From Virgibacillus chiguensis (GTDB lineage: Bacteria > Bacillota > Bacilli > Bacillales > Amphibacillaceae), in assembly GCF_900129865.1 (NCBI RefSeq), contig NZ_FQXD01000006.1, positions 186,001 through 250,000 of the forward strand: a stretch of 64,000 bases of DNA, in the 5' to 3' direction. The notes under the pieces are model-generated. The model was not told the DNA's origin. It was given only the letters and a program-made list of their open reading frames with translations, and did not search any database. Each line of letters opens with the position of its first letter. The stretch's first letter is position 1. Of this stretch, positions 56,609 to 64,000 are shown in pieces. The position numbers were made by a program, and so were the translations under genes.

Positions 56609-57325
56609 TTAGCTTCTTTCCTTACAAGCTTCTATAAACGCATGAAAAATATTTTTAGAGACAGCATCTTCTTCTATCGCTAAGTTTTCCGGATGCCATT
56701 GAACTCCTAATAAGAAAGACTCTTCTCTACTTTCTATTGCTTCAACGACGCCATCACTTGCCATACCACAAATTTGCATACCCTCTCCAAGCTTTCGGTT
56801 AGCCTGATGATGCCTACTATTCACTTTAATTTTTTCCATACCGGCAATTTCTCGTAATACAGATCCCTCTTCCACGTAAACATAATGGGAAGCATGACCA
56901 TCGGGAGCATGTTGCTTATGCTGTAACAATTCCCCTTCCATTTGTGCATAAATGTCTTGATACATATCGCCGCCTAAGGCAATATTTAAAATTTGACACC
57001 CTCTACAAACTCCTAATATGGGTTTTTGGTGCTTTTGTATTTCTTGTATTAATGCAACTTCGTATTGATCACGTATCGGATTAATTTCCCCTAACTTTGG
57101 ATGCGGTTCTTCAACAAATAATGTAGGATCAATACTATTACCCCCTGTTAAATATAACCCGTCAATTAAACTGGCAATTTGTCTTATTTGCGTTTTTGAA
57201 AGTACAAAAGGAAGAATTATTGGGGTACCTCCCGCTCCCTCAATTGCCGATATATTAGCAATACTTACAAAATGCATATTCGATGCATTTTCTACAGATG
57301 GCGTTACTCCAATAACTGGCTTCAT
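56609..57325 (-). CDS. Class I glutamine amidotransferase-like hydrolase (peptidase C26, PuuD type)
   Basis: A 238-residue gamma-glutamyl-GABA hydrolase-like enzyme. The nucleophile elbow GVCRGCQ contains the catalytic Cys, and GVQWHPE the His-Glu pair; TGGNSIDPTLF is the family's glutamate-binding segment. It would release glutamate from gamma-glutamyl compounds in the cytosol. The start at 57325 is favoured by GGGAG 10 nt upstream; a GTG at 57334 is too close to that site. Single gene beside the phnE remnant. Confidence 0.87.
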   Translation of the reverse strand: MKPVIGVTPSVENASNMHFVSIANISAIEGAGGTPIILPFVLSKTQIRQIASLIDGLYLTGGNSIDPTLFVEEPHPKLGEINPIRDQYEVALIQEIQKHQKPILGVCRGCQILNIALGGDMYQDIYAQMEGELLQHKQHAPDGHASHYVYVEEGSVLREIAGMEKIKVNSRHHQANRKLGEGMQICGMASDGVVEAIESREESFLLGVQWHPENLAIEEDAVSKNIFHAFIEACKERS

Positions 57326-57392
57326 TGAAAACACACTCCCTAGAGAGAATTTTCTGTCTATAAACCCGACTTCTAATCAGTATACGGATAAT

Positions 57393-57648
57393 TTAAGCAA
57401 GTTGCCACATATTATTTACCGTTACCATCAAAATAACCCCTAACAAAATAATGCCTACTCTTTACCAATCTCTAACACTTAAAGCGAAAATAAGCGGTGT
57501 TCCTATTCCTCCAGCGCCAATGACACCTAAAACTGCCGCGGCACGTACATTTACTTCAAAGCGATACAATATGAACGAGAAAAAGTTTGGTAATACTGGT
57601 GGTACAATGGCAAAAATAAATGTCTTTACTGGATTTGCTCCAGAGGGA
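57393..57648 (-). pseudogene. PhnE-type phosphonate ABC permease remnant
   Basis: On the minus strand the frame reads GANPVKTFIFAIVPPVLPNF, then FEVNVRAAAVLGVIGAGGIG and TPLIFALSVRDW, an in-frame TAA where PhnE proteins have a codon for Gln or similar, then RVGIILLGVILMVTV and a premature altered end. This is the last membrane-spanning part, with the EAA-like GAGGIG loop, of a phosphonate transporter permease. No other phn genes are nearby. Confidence 0.7.
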
Positions 57649-57709
57649 TATTAATGCTTCTTTACTACTAAAATCTACATGATCCATTTTAAATATAAGG
57701 TTCTGTTAT

Positions 57710-58204
57710 TTAATCGAGATTTTTAATCGCCAGAATTGAATGATCCTGAACAATGCCTGTTTCTGAAAATCCAAATGAAGCGTATAATGCTTTAGCTATG
57801 AAATTACTTCTGTGATAAAAGAGTGCTACATAGTCTGCTTCTCCAAAAGGCATTGTTTCAATATCCATCAACATTTTTTCAAAGGCAAGTTTGCCATACC
57901 GTTTCCCCTGATAATGCTTGTCGATCATAATATGCCAAATAAAATAGCCTATCTTCCTGTAAAAAACTTCATTTTCAAATGATTTATGATCCAATATATC
58001 ATAAGTATACATTAAAAACCCCACCACAACATTATCAGCATAAATAGCGAAGGGGATAGCTGGTTCGCCGTCTTCGTTCAACACATAAGCGTCTGCAATG
58101 CTTCTGAGGTTAGTGGTTGCTATAAATTCAGTCTGGTTTTCTGCAACCTCAAGAGCTATTACTTCATCTATGTTGTCCTTATTTATTTTTCTCAATTCAA
58201 TCAT
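57710..58204 (-). CDS. GNAT family N-acetyltransferase (BltD-like)
   Basis: A 164-residue acetyl-CoA-dependent acetyltransferase. The acetyl-CoA-binding motif is IDKHYQGKRYGKLAFEKML (about 94-112), followed by the NFIAKALYASFGF motif. The N-terminus resembles Bacillus polyamine acetyltransferases such as BltD, so spermidine/spermine is a possible substrate, but this is not certain. GGAGA precedes the ATG. Single gene. Confidence 0.85.
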   Translation of the reverse strand: MIELRKINKDNIDEVIALEVAENQTEFIATTNLRSIADAYVLNEDGEPAIPFAIYADNVVVGFLMYTYDILDHKSFENEVFYRKIGYFIWHIMIDKHYQGKRYGKLAFEKMLMDIETMPFGEADYVALFYHRSNFIAKALYASFGFSETGIVQDHSILAIKNLD

Positions 58205-58498
58205 TTTATTCTCCTCTCCGAAGACAAGTCTCCTCTAAACTAATTTATTTCTAAAAGTGAAAATAATGAATGCTTTTCCTCGCTCACCAAAAATTTTGGG
58301 ATAGAAGGACTGAGTCAATTTTAACACTTTGTATGAAACTAAAATCTTACTCCCCTCCTCGCAACAACCCAAAATCAAGTTCCCTCCCTTATCACTCCCC
58401 ATCCTGCATCGTTGCTAATTTGCGCCTCATTTACTTTTTCCTTTTATATTCATGATATAATGGATATACATTTAAGGATAAAAAGGAGTTATAAATTA

Positions 58499-58642
58499 AT
58501 GAAGGTGAAAATGAACGTTCAAACTGCCTACCACGGAGACTTACTACGTGCAGGAAAAGTATACAACGTTGATGACGAAACAGCGAAGCGTTGGATTGCC
58601 AGTAAATTAGCTGAAAAGGCAGAAGATCAGTCAATCAATTAA
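58499..58642 (+). CDS. Small conserved-looking protein, unknown function
   Basis: A 47-residue ORF with AAAGGAG 10 nt before the ATG at 58499 and an extended -10 TGATATAAT just upstream (58453-58461). It reads MKVKMNVQTAYHGDLLRAG followed by KVYNVDDETAKRWIASKLAE, soluble and mixed charge, with the V-D-x-x-T-A-x-R-W-I pattern common in small phage-like or ribosome-neighbour proteins. No family can be named. A longer ORF from 58412 lacks a ribosome site. Confidence 0.6.
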   Translation: MKVKMNVQTAYHGDLLRAGKVYNVDDETAKRWIASKLAEKAEDQSIN

Positions 58643-58713
58643 GCGATAGATTTAATATGATAAAGTGCAATTTTTACCTAGGGGCTTTCTTGCACCCCCA
58701 CTAATAATTAGAA

Positions 58714-58881
58714 AACCAATTCGCTATCGCAGAGGGAGAAGGGGATAGAACATATCAATATTGGAAAGATACGCATGAAAAGTTCTTCAAACAGGAACTT
58801 CAGAATGTAGTTCTTGCATATTCTGAAGATATGATGTTGGTATGTGAACGTTTTACATTAATTGATGTCAAACAGCAGTAA
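58714..58881 (+). pseudogene. ASCH-domain protein, C-terminal fragment
   Basis: The 56-codon frame without a start reads NQFAIAEGEGDRTYQYWKDT, then FFKQELQNVVLAYSEDMMLV and CERFTLIDVKQQ. AEGEGD--Y-YW and SED-M-VCERF are typical of the C-terminal half of YhfF-like ASCH proteins (RNA-binding, PUA-like). The N-terminal half is missing and the stretch before 58714 does not restore it. Repeat copy D starts right after its stop. Confidence 0.7.
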
Positions 58882-58945
58882 AAGGCTCTACTTGGCTATC
58901 ACCAAGTCTTTATGGCGATGAGCCGTCGTTTTGCTTACAGATTTA
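58882..58945. repeat. Dispersed hairpin repeat, copy D
   Basis: GGCTATCACC and GGCGATGAGCC pair with one bulge and one mismatch around the loop AAGTCTTTAT; an alternative ACTTGG/CCAAGT hairpin is possible. GTCGTTTTGCTTA follows. Confidence 0.65.
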
Positions 58946-58971
58946 ATACTTTCTAATAATAGAAAAACAAA

Positions 58972-59016
58972 ACGCACCTCCCATTGTTAACTGACTTTCA
59001 ACGATGGGAAGTGCAA
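58972..59016 (-). terminator. Terminator of the ferredoxin gene
   Basis: Minus strand: GCACTTCCCATCGTT, loop, AACAATGGGAGGTGC, then GTTTTGTTTTT. Confidence 0.75.
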
Positions 59017-59103
59017 TTTATGAACAAGTATTTTTACCACCTAAAAGATATTTCTTTTATTTAAAAAGTAGTATACCAATGAATTTTTTGCTTTTTCTTC
59101 TCG

Positions 59104-59343
59104 TCATTTATTCGCAAAAAATTCTTCTGCTTTTTCTAGAAAGACTTCTTGATCAGCAGTTAGATCATATTCTTCTTCAATGGCATCTACAGGGCATACT
59201 GCTTTACAAGCGCCACAATCAATGCAAACATCTGGATCAATATAAAATTGATCAGGACCTTCTTCTATACAATCAACAGGACAAACGCTAACACATTCGC
59301 CTGACTTCTCGCCTCGGCAAGGATCTAAAATAACAAAAGCCAT
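59104..59343 (-). CDS. 7Fe-type ferredoxin ([3Fe-4S][4Fe-4S])
   Basis: A 79-residue electron carrier. Cysteines at 9, 17, 21, 25 and 40, 43, 46, 50 give the C-x7-C-x3-C-x3-CP pattern of Thermus/Bacillus-type seven-iron ferredoxins, with CIDCGACKAVCP as the complete 4Fe motif. DPCRGEKSGECVSVCPVDC is the cluster-I region. The acidic C-terminal helix is typical. GGAGG-type spacing precedes the ATG at 59343. Single gene with its own terminator; the redox partners are not in the window. Confidence 0.92.
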   Translation of the reverse strand: MAFVILDPCRGEKSGECVSVCPVDCIEEGPDQFYIDPDVCIDCGACKAVCPVDAIEEEYDLTADQEVFLEKAEEFFANK

Positions 59344-59496
59344 CTATATTAACCTCCCTTATATCATTAAACCAAGCTTACTTCTTATTTAATGATACAT
59401 GAGATCATGATTGCAAGTAAACAGCTTTGAACAAAAACTTTAAATCTAGTACGTATCCACTCCAATTGCACACACCATTATTGTTGCCATCTATTT

Positions 59497-60693
59497 TTAT
59501 GATTCTTTTTCAAAAGCATGCAACGTATCTATCGCTAACTGCGCTAAAAAGGATGTTCCGATAGGTAAAGCACGTTCATTTATTTGAAAGCGCGCATCAT
59601 GGAGGGGAGCTTGTTTATTCGTTTCGTCTAATTGCGCCCCTAACCAAATAAATGCACCAGGGTAACTCTCTAAAAAGCGACTAAAATCTTCACCAGCTAA
59701 AGACGGATTTATTTCAGGTGTATCTAGTTTTAATCCATTAGCTGTTTCCCTTGCTAGACTGGCCCATTTTGGTGTATTAATCGTAGCAGGATAACCATCT
59801 TGATACATAATATCTGCTTTCACTTCAAAAGCTTCTGCAATCTGTTTCGTGATGGTGAAAAAACGTTCCTTCAGGCGAGCTCGTATAGATGGCTCATAGG
59901 TACGAATAGAACCTTCCGCTTTTACTTTGTTAGCGATAATATTCGCTGCCTCGCCTCCAGTAATTTTGCTTATCGTTACAACGGATGCCTCCAAAGGATC
60001 AAGACTTCTACTAACAATGGTTTGCAAACTAGTGATAACATGACCTAAAGTCACCATTACGTCCGTGGTTTGGTGAGGCATGCTGGCATGTCCGCCAACC
60101 CCAGTAAGGGTGATTTCAAATCTATCCGAAGCCCCCATCATTTCTTTATTTCTCACACCAATTTGTCCAACAGGCAAATCCGGCCATACATGTTGACCGT
60201 AAATGACATCTGGAACATATTCAGAGAATATACCCTCATCCATTAATCGCTGGGCTCCTCCTTCTGGCGCATCTTCTTCAGCAGGCTGAAATACGAGCAA
60301 TACCGTTCCATTAAATTCATGACGTAATTGTTGCAACACATAACCCACTCCTAACAGCATAGCCATATGCGCATCATGCCCGCAAGCATGCATTTTATTT
60401 TTGTATGTTGAACGGTAAGCGTGGTCGACTAATTCCTGAATAGGTAATGCATCCATATCAGCTCGAAGCGCCACGGTTTTTCCTGATGATTTACCATGAA
60501 TAATACCTAATACACCATGTGTTGCGTATCCGGTTTCAAAAGGGATTTCAAACTGCCGTAATTTTTCTTGAATAAAAGCTGAAGTTTTATTTTCTTCATT
60601 GCTTAACTCCGGATATTGATGGAAATATCTACGTATAAATTCCACTTCTTTCTCTATCTTTTGGACTTCATAAGCTAATTTCGATTTTTTCAT
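59497..60693 (-). CDS. M20 family amidohydrolase (N-acyl-amino acid/hippurate hydrolase type)
   Basis: A 398-residue metal-dependent amidohydrolase that removes acyl groups from N-acyl amino acids or peptides. Metal ligands are visible in ACGHDAHM, PAEEDAPEGG, GQHVWPD and the C-terminal PLHDARF; GVGGHASMPH is the dimerisation-domain motif. GGAGGG lies before the ATG at 60693; the ORF extends to 60714 but without a site. Close relatives are annotated as AmaA, HipO or indole-acetyl hydrolases, so the substrate is open. Confidence 0.9.
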   Translation of the reverse strand: MKKSKLAYEVQKIEKEVEFIRRYFHQYPELSNEENKTSAFIQEKLRQFEIPFETGYATHGVLGIIHGKSSGKTVALRADMDALPIQELVDHAYRSTYKNKMHACGHDAHMAMLLGVGYVLQQLRHEFNGTVLLVFQPAEEDAPEGGAQRLMDEGIFSEYVPDVIYGQHVWPDLPVGQIGVRNKEMMGASDRFEITLTGVGGHASMPHQTTDVMVTLGHVITSLQTIVSRSLDPLEASVVTISKITGGEAANIIANKVKAEGSIRTYEPSIRARLKERFFTITKQIAEAFEVKADIMYQDGYPATINTPKWASLARETANGLKLDTPEINPSLAGEDFSRFLESYPGAFIWLGAQLDETNKQAPLHDARFQINERALPIGTSFLAQLAIDTLHAFEKES

Positions 60694-60881
60694 TATTCCC
60701 TCCAATATAAACACTGTAATAATAATTTATTTTAGCATAGATTTTATTTTTTTGAAAATTCTATGAAAACCCCAGTTTTATCGTTCATTTATTTAAGGTG
60801 TTTAGAGCAAGTTGAAATGGGGAATTTCTTTATATGCTAAAAAATAAAAGGGCGATAATACATCAAAAAGGAGGTTTCATT

Positions 60882-61082
60882 TTGAAAACATATAGTGTAA
60901 CACCGAATGTAGATGGAACAGGGTGGTTTGTAAAACTTGAGGATGTTGCGCCGGAAAAGTTATACGGAACAAAAGATGATGCCATTGAAGTTGCAAAACA
61001 AATGGCAGATGAAAATAGGCCTAGCAAGGTGGTAATACTCGATAAATTCCATCAAGTACTAGAAGAAAAGCAGTTTAACTAA
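60882..61082 (+). CDS. DUF2188 domain protein
   Basis: A 66-residue protein from the TTG at 60882, preceded by AAAGGAGG at ideal distance. It starts with the DUF2188 pattern KTYSVTPN and DGTGWFVKLE, followed by A-K-Q-M-A-DENRPSKVVI. Function unknown; members are small cytosolic proteins. The ORF could begin at 60834, but no ribosome site supports that. It is convergent with topB and shares the terminator 61097-61129. Confidence 0.78.
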   Translation: MKTYSVTPNVDGTGWFVKLEDVAPEKLYGTKDDAIEVAKQMADENRPSKVVILDKFHQVLEEKQFN

Positions 61083-61096
61083 GTGTTGAAGAGCCA

Positions 61097-61130
61097 AAAA
61101 CCTTGTGATACAAGCCATCACAAGGTTTTA
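61097..61130. terminator. Bidirectional terminator between DUF2188 gene and topB
   Basis: A 13 bp perfect stem AAAACCTTGTGAT/ATCACAAGGTTTT (61097-61109, 61117-61129) with A/T runs on both sides. Confidence 0.85.
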
Positions 61131-61138
61131 TACTTCGT

Positions 61139-63319
61139 TTATTTCTTCAAGTTTAGTTTTGCCAGTTGTTCTGCTAAAGCGTTATTAGCAAATCCATCAT
61201 CATCCTGCTTTTTCAAGTATTTATTAACTTCTTTTCTCGAAACATTATGCTTTTTCTCTCGTTCTTTTCTTGTCTGGAACGTAGATAATTTTTCTCTATG
61301 CCCACATTTACAAGTGAAGATTTGCCCTTCTCCTTCTCCACGAAGTTCCAGACGTTTATGGCAGTTAGGGCAACGAGCATTTGTCTGCTTGGCAATATTC
61401 TTTCTATGCCCACATGAGCGATCTTGACAGACTAACATTCTCCCTTTTTTATTGGATATTTCCAGCATGAGTTTTCCACAATCTGGACATTTTGTTCCCG
61501 TCATATTGTCATGTTTGAATTTTTCCTGACTGGATTTAATTTGCCGAACAACTTGTTTTGTGTAGCCTTTAATTTCAGAAATAAACTGCTCTTTCTTCGC
61601 TTTTCCTTCTGCAATTTGACTAAGTTTTTGCTCCCATTCGGCTGTCAATGCCGGGGAACGTAAATCTTCTGGTACGAATTCAAGCAGTTGTTTGCCAGTT
61701 GAAGTTAAATAGATATACTTTCCTTTCAACTCCATGTACATGTTATGAAATAATTTTTCAATAATATCTGCGCGTGTGGCGACCGTACCAATCCCACCCG
61801 TATCTTTTAACGTATGGGCTACCTTTGTATCATACGTATTCATGTAACGAACAGGGTTCTCCATTGCTTGTAATAATGTACCTTCTGTGAATCGTTCTGG
61901 TGGTTTCGTCTCTCCTTGTGTTAACGTATAACGAACAGGGTGAAGTTGCTGTCCCTTTTCTATAGTCGGTAATTGTTGTTCATCTTCTTCTATATCATCC
62001 GAGAAGTTGCGCTGATATAATTCCTTCCAGCCTTGTTTCTTAACCATTTTCCCTCGTGCAACAAACTTTTCACCCTTTGCTTCAGCGATCATTGTCGTTT
62101 GTTCATATTCATGAGGATCTGATAAAACTGCCAAAAACCGCTTTACAACTAAATCATAAATTTTTCGTTCTTTATCATCAAGATCCGAAAGCATAACAGA
62201 TTGTTCGGTAGGAATAATCGCATGGTGATCTGTTACCTTCGCATTATTTACAACTGATTTTGGTAATTTTAAATCTTTACGCAAAATCTTGTTAGCATGA
62301 CGAGCGTAAGCATCTACGCCACACGCTTTTACGCGATCTTTTAATGTAGAAACGATATCTGTTGAAATCACACGTGAATCTGTTCTAGGATAGGTCAATA
62401 CTTTATGCTGTTCGTATAGTTTTTGCATAATAGACAAAGTTTGCTTACCAGAAAATTGAAACATTCGGTTAGCATCACGTTGTAATTCTGTTAAATCATA
62501 CAATTGTGGTGCAGATTTTTTCTTATAATTTTTCTCAACATGCACAATTTGTAGCGCTTCATTGGTTATTTTCTGAATTATTTTTTCAGCTGTTTGTTTA
62601 GAGAAAAGTCGTTTATTATTTTTTTCATCTTGCCAAAGAAGCGAAAACCCTTTATTCGTTTTTGCTTCTATTCCATAGTATGTTTTCGGTTGAAACGTTT
62701 TTATTTCCTTTTCTCTTGAGGCTACCATCGCTAAGGTTGGTGTTTGCACACGACCAGTGGATAGTTGGGCATTAAATTTTGTCGTTAAAGCTCTTGTAGC
62801 GTTAAGACCAACATACCAATCCGCTTCAGATCTTGCGACGGCTGAAGCATATAGATTTTCGAATTGTTTCCCCGGTTTTAACTGTTTAAATCCATCTTTA
62901 ATTGCCTTATCCGTTACAGAAGAAATCCATAGACGCTTAACAGGTTTTTTCACATTTGCTTTTTCCAACACCCAGCGAGCTACTAACTCTCCTTCTCTTC
63001 CAGCATCTGTAGCAATAACAATTTCATGAACATCTTTTCGATGAAGTTGTGTTTTTACAGTTTGAAATTGTTTCCCTGTTTTTTTAATTACTGTCAATTT
63101 TAATTCTTTCGGCAGCATCGGAAGGTCTTCTAATTTCCATGTTTTATATTTTGCATCATAAGCCTCCGGATCTGCTAACGTCACAAGATGCCCTAGCGCC
63201 CATGTGACGATATATTTTGAACCTTCTATAAAACCATTTCCTTTTTTATCGCATTGCAATACACGGGCAATATCCCGTCCTACAGAAGGCTTTTCTGCTA
63301 ATACTACTATTTTACTCAT
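61139..63319 (-). CDS. topB: DNA topoisomerase III
   Basis: A 726-residue type IA topoisomerase that decatenates and relaxes DNA. The Toprim domain carries the Glu in LAEKPSVGRDIARVL (near 8) and DAGREGELVARWV; the catalytic Tyr lies in TYPRTDSR. Two C-terminal zinc ribbons are seen (CPDCGKLM...CQDRSCGH and CPNCHKRL...CKCGH, about 605-675), ending in a basic tail. The length is typical of Bacillus TopB. Single gene. Confidence 0.95.
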   Translation of the reverse strand: MSKIVVLAEKPSVGRDIARVLQCDKKGNGFIEGSKYIVTWALGHLVTLADPEAYDAKYKTWKLEDLPMLPKELKLTVIKKTGKQFQTVKTQLHRKDVHEIVIATDAGREGELVARWVLEKANVKKPVKRLWISSVTDKAIKDGFKQLKPGKQFENLYASAVARSEADWYVGLNATRALTTKFNAQLSTGRVQTPTLAMVASREKEIKTFQPKTYYGIEAKTNKGFSLLWQDEKNNKRLFSKQTAEKIIQKITNEALQIVHVEKNYKKKSAPQLYDLTELQRDANRMFQFSGKQTLSIMQKLYEQHKVLTYPRTDSRVISTDIVSTLKDRVKACGVDAYARHANKILRKDLKLPKSVVNNAKVTDHHAIIPTEQSVMLSDLDDKERKIYDLVVKRFLAVLSDPHEYEQTTMIAEAKGEKFVARGKMVKKQGWKELYQRNFSDDIEEDEQQLPTIEKGQQLHPVRYTLTQGETKPPERFTEGTLLQAMENPVRYMNTYDTKVAHTLKDTGGIGTVATRADIIEKLFHNMYMELKGKYIYLTSTGKQLLEFVPEDLRSPALTAEWEQKLSQIAEGKAKKEQFISEIKGYTKQVVRQIKSSQEKFKHDNMTGTKCPDCGKLMLEISNKKGRMLVCQDRSCGHRKNIAKQTNARCPNCHKRLELRGEGEGQIFTCKCGHREKLSTFQTRKEREKKHNVSRKEVNKYLKKQDDDGFANNALAEQLAKLNLKK

Positions 63320-63457
63320 ATTTAAAATCCTCTCTAACGTTACCTATTTTTCATCATAACATAAAAGCGAGTTTCTTTTACACTCCAACCCTTAAAGGCA
63401 TAGGCTTCGGAAAAATGTGTACTTGCACAGCTAGTGAGGAGAAAAGTTATTCGTCTT

Positions 63458-63520
63458 AGAAAAACTTGATCTATCTCCAAATTTTATGGAGAAAGCCGTC
63501 ATTTTTGCTTAACCTATAAA
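63458..63520. repeat. Dispersed hairpin repeat, copy E
   Basis: ATCTATCTCC, loop AAATTTTAT, GGAGAAAGCCGTC, then ATTTTTGCTTAACCTATAAA. TCTCC/GGAGA is a perfect stem where copies B and D have TCACC/GGCGA. Confidence 0.65.
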
Positions 63521-63672
63521 TCCTAAAATTTTTATATTCACCTGTAGCGTAAGCAAAATATGCAGTGAATATAAAGCATATGATTTATCACGAGGCATGC
63601 AGAAGTTGGATACGCACAACAAATAACATCGCACATACAATATTTTTAGAACAATGCAAAGGAATTGATGCT

Positions 63673-64000
63673 ATGCTATTTTATACAGGGTTAATTCTAT
63701 TAGTAATTGCGGTAAGTTTAGACAGCTTTAGTGCAGGAGTTGTTTATGGTATGCGTAACATTCGTGTTCCTTTTAATGCTCTTTTCATTATTATGGTATG
63801 TTCTGGAGTTATCGTATTTGTATCTATGACTATTGGTAGTATGTTTCTTACTGTCCTTACACCAGACATTGCCAGTATGCTCGGAGGAAGTATCTTAATT
63901 GTATTAGGTTGCTTTGCCTTTATTAACTGTTTACGTTCAAAATCGGGCACGTCGAATCAAAACCAGAAGCGGAAACAAAATATCTTAACAACTGTTTTAT
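63673..64000 (+). CDS. ytaF: Sporulation membrane protein YtaF, N-terminal part (partial)
   Basis: The gene runs off the window; 109 residues are seen from the ATG at 63673, with AAAGGA upstream. Three hydrophobic helices are present (LFYTGLILLVIAVSLDSFS, ALFIIMVCSGVIVFVSMT, MLGGSILIVLGCFAFINC). VSLDSFSAGVVYGMRNIRVP is the signature of the YtaF/MntP superfamily; the YtaF branch is sporulation-linked, while MntP exports manganese. The assignment to YtaF rests on similarity to the B. subtilis protein. Confidence 0.85.
   Translation, partial: MLFYTGLILLVIAVSLDSFSAGVVYGMRNIRVPFNALFIIMVCSGVIVFVSMTIGSMFLTVLTPDIASMLGGSILIVLGCFAFINCLRSKSGTSNQNQKRKQNILTTVL

Noticed and set aside
57451-57654. 67-codon plus-strand ORF
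   Set aside because: It is the antisense shadow of the phnE remnant, which reads sensibly on the minus strand.

Overview
The window looks like a chromosomal segment of a low-GC, endospore-forming Bacillaceae (Virgibacillus/Oceanobacillus-like). The grounds are AT-rich DNA, strong AGGAGG-type ribosome sites, spore genes (YheC/YheD-type, YtaF), YdjO, CcpA cre boxes and protein matches mainly to Bacillus families. The genus is an inference.

Layout. 1-12 kb: the end of a class B PBP, a DUF779/aldehyde dehydrogenase pair under a cre box, ydjO, a HAD phosphatase with an MFS pump, pyrrolidone-carboxyl peptidase, a SLC13 dicarboxylate symporter, anhydro-MurNAc kinase and two overlapping MFS genes. 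12.1-12.4 kb: a compact type I toxin-antitoxin locus, with a 31-residue holin-like toxin and a convergent antisense RNA that has its own promoter and terminator. 12.9-19.8 kb: LtaS, a transmembrane chemoreceptor, and a soluble chemoreceptor next to an aldehyde dehydrogenase (YfmS/YfmT-like). 19.9-30.8 kb: a tandem YheC/YheD fusion, then a complete type III Wadjet anti-plasmid system (jetA-jetB-jetC, then jetD after a 174 bp gap holding a terminator-like hairpin). 31-33 kb: small ORFs and remnants of IS1182 and IS3 elements.

33-41 kb is a cell-wall sugar locus. A divergent promoter with a perfect inverted-repeat operator separates PTS IIB-IIC-membrane protein-GH4 from IIA-mupG-murQ-kinase. The inferred pathway is phosphorylating uptake of a MurNAc- or GlcNAc-containing disaccharide, hydrolysis inside by MupG or GH4, MurNAc-6-P lactyl ether cleavage by MurQ, and phosphorylation of the free sugar by the BadF-type kinase. 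The murQ N-terminus looks eroded. 41-53 kb is a cyclodextrin/maltodextrin locus: secreted CGTase, ABC importer (binding protein plus two permeases, no ATPase), cyclomaltodextrinase, GH31 glucosidase and a LacI repressor. Three copies of AGCGCAAACGTTTT sit at its promoters.

53-59 kb is a decaying region with two tRNA loci (a good Thr-CGT and a Ser-like gene with an aberrant anticodon loop) and remnants of DinB, hydantoinase B, PhnE and ASCH genes among intact purU, a class I amidotransferase, a GNAT and ferredoxin. 59.5-64 kb has an M20 amidohydrolase, a DUF2188 protein, topoisomerase III and the start of ytaF. A dispersed hairpin repeat with a conserved loop and variable, mostly compensated stems occurs five times between 31 and 64 kb.
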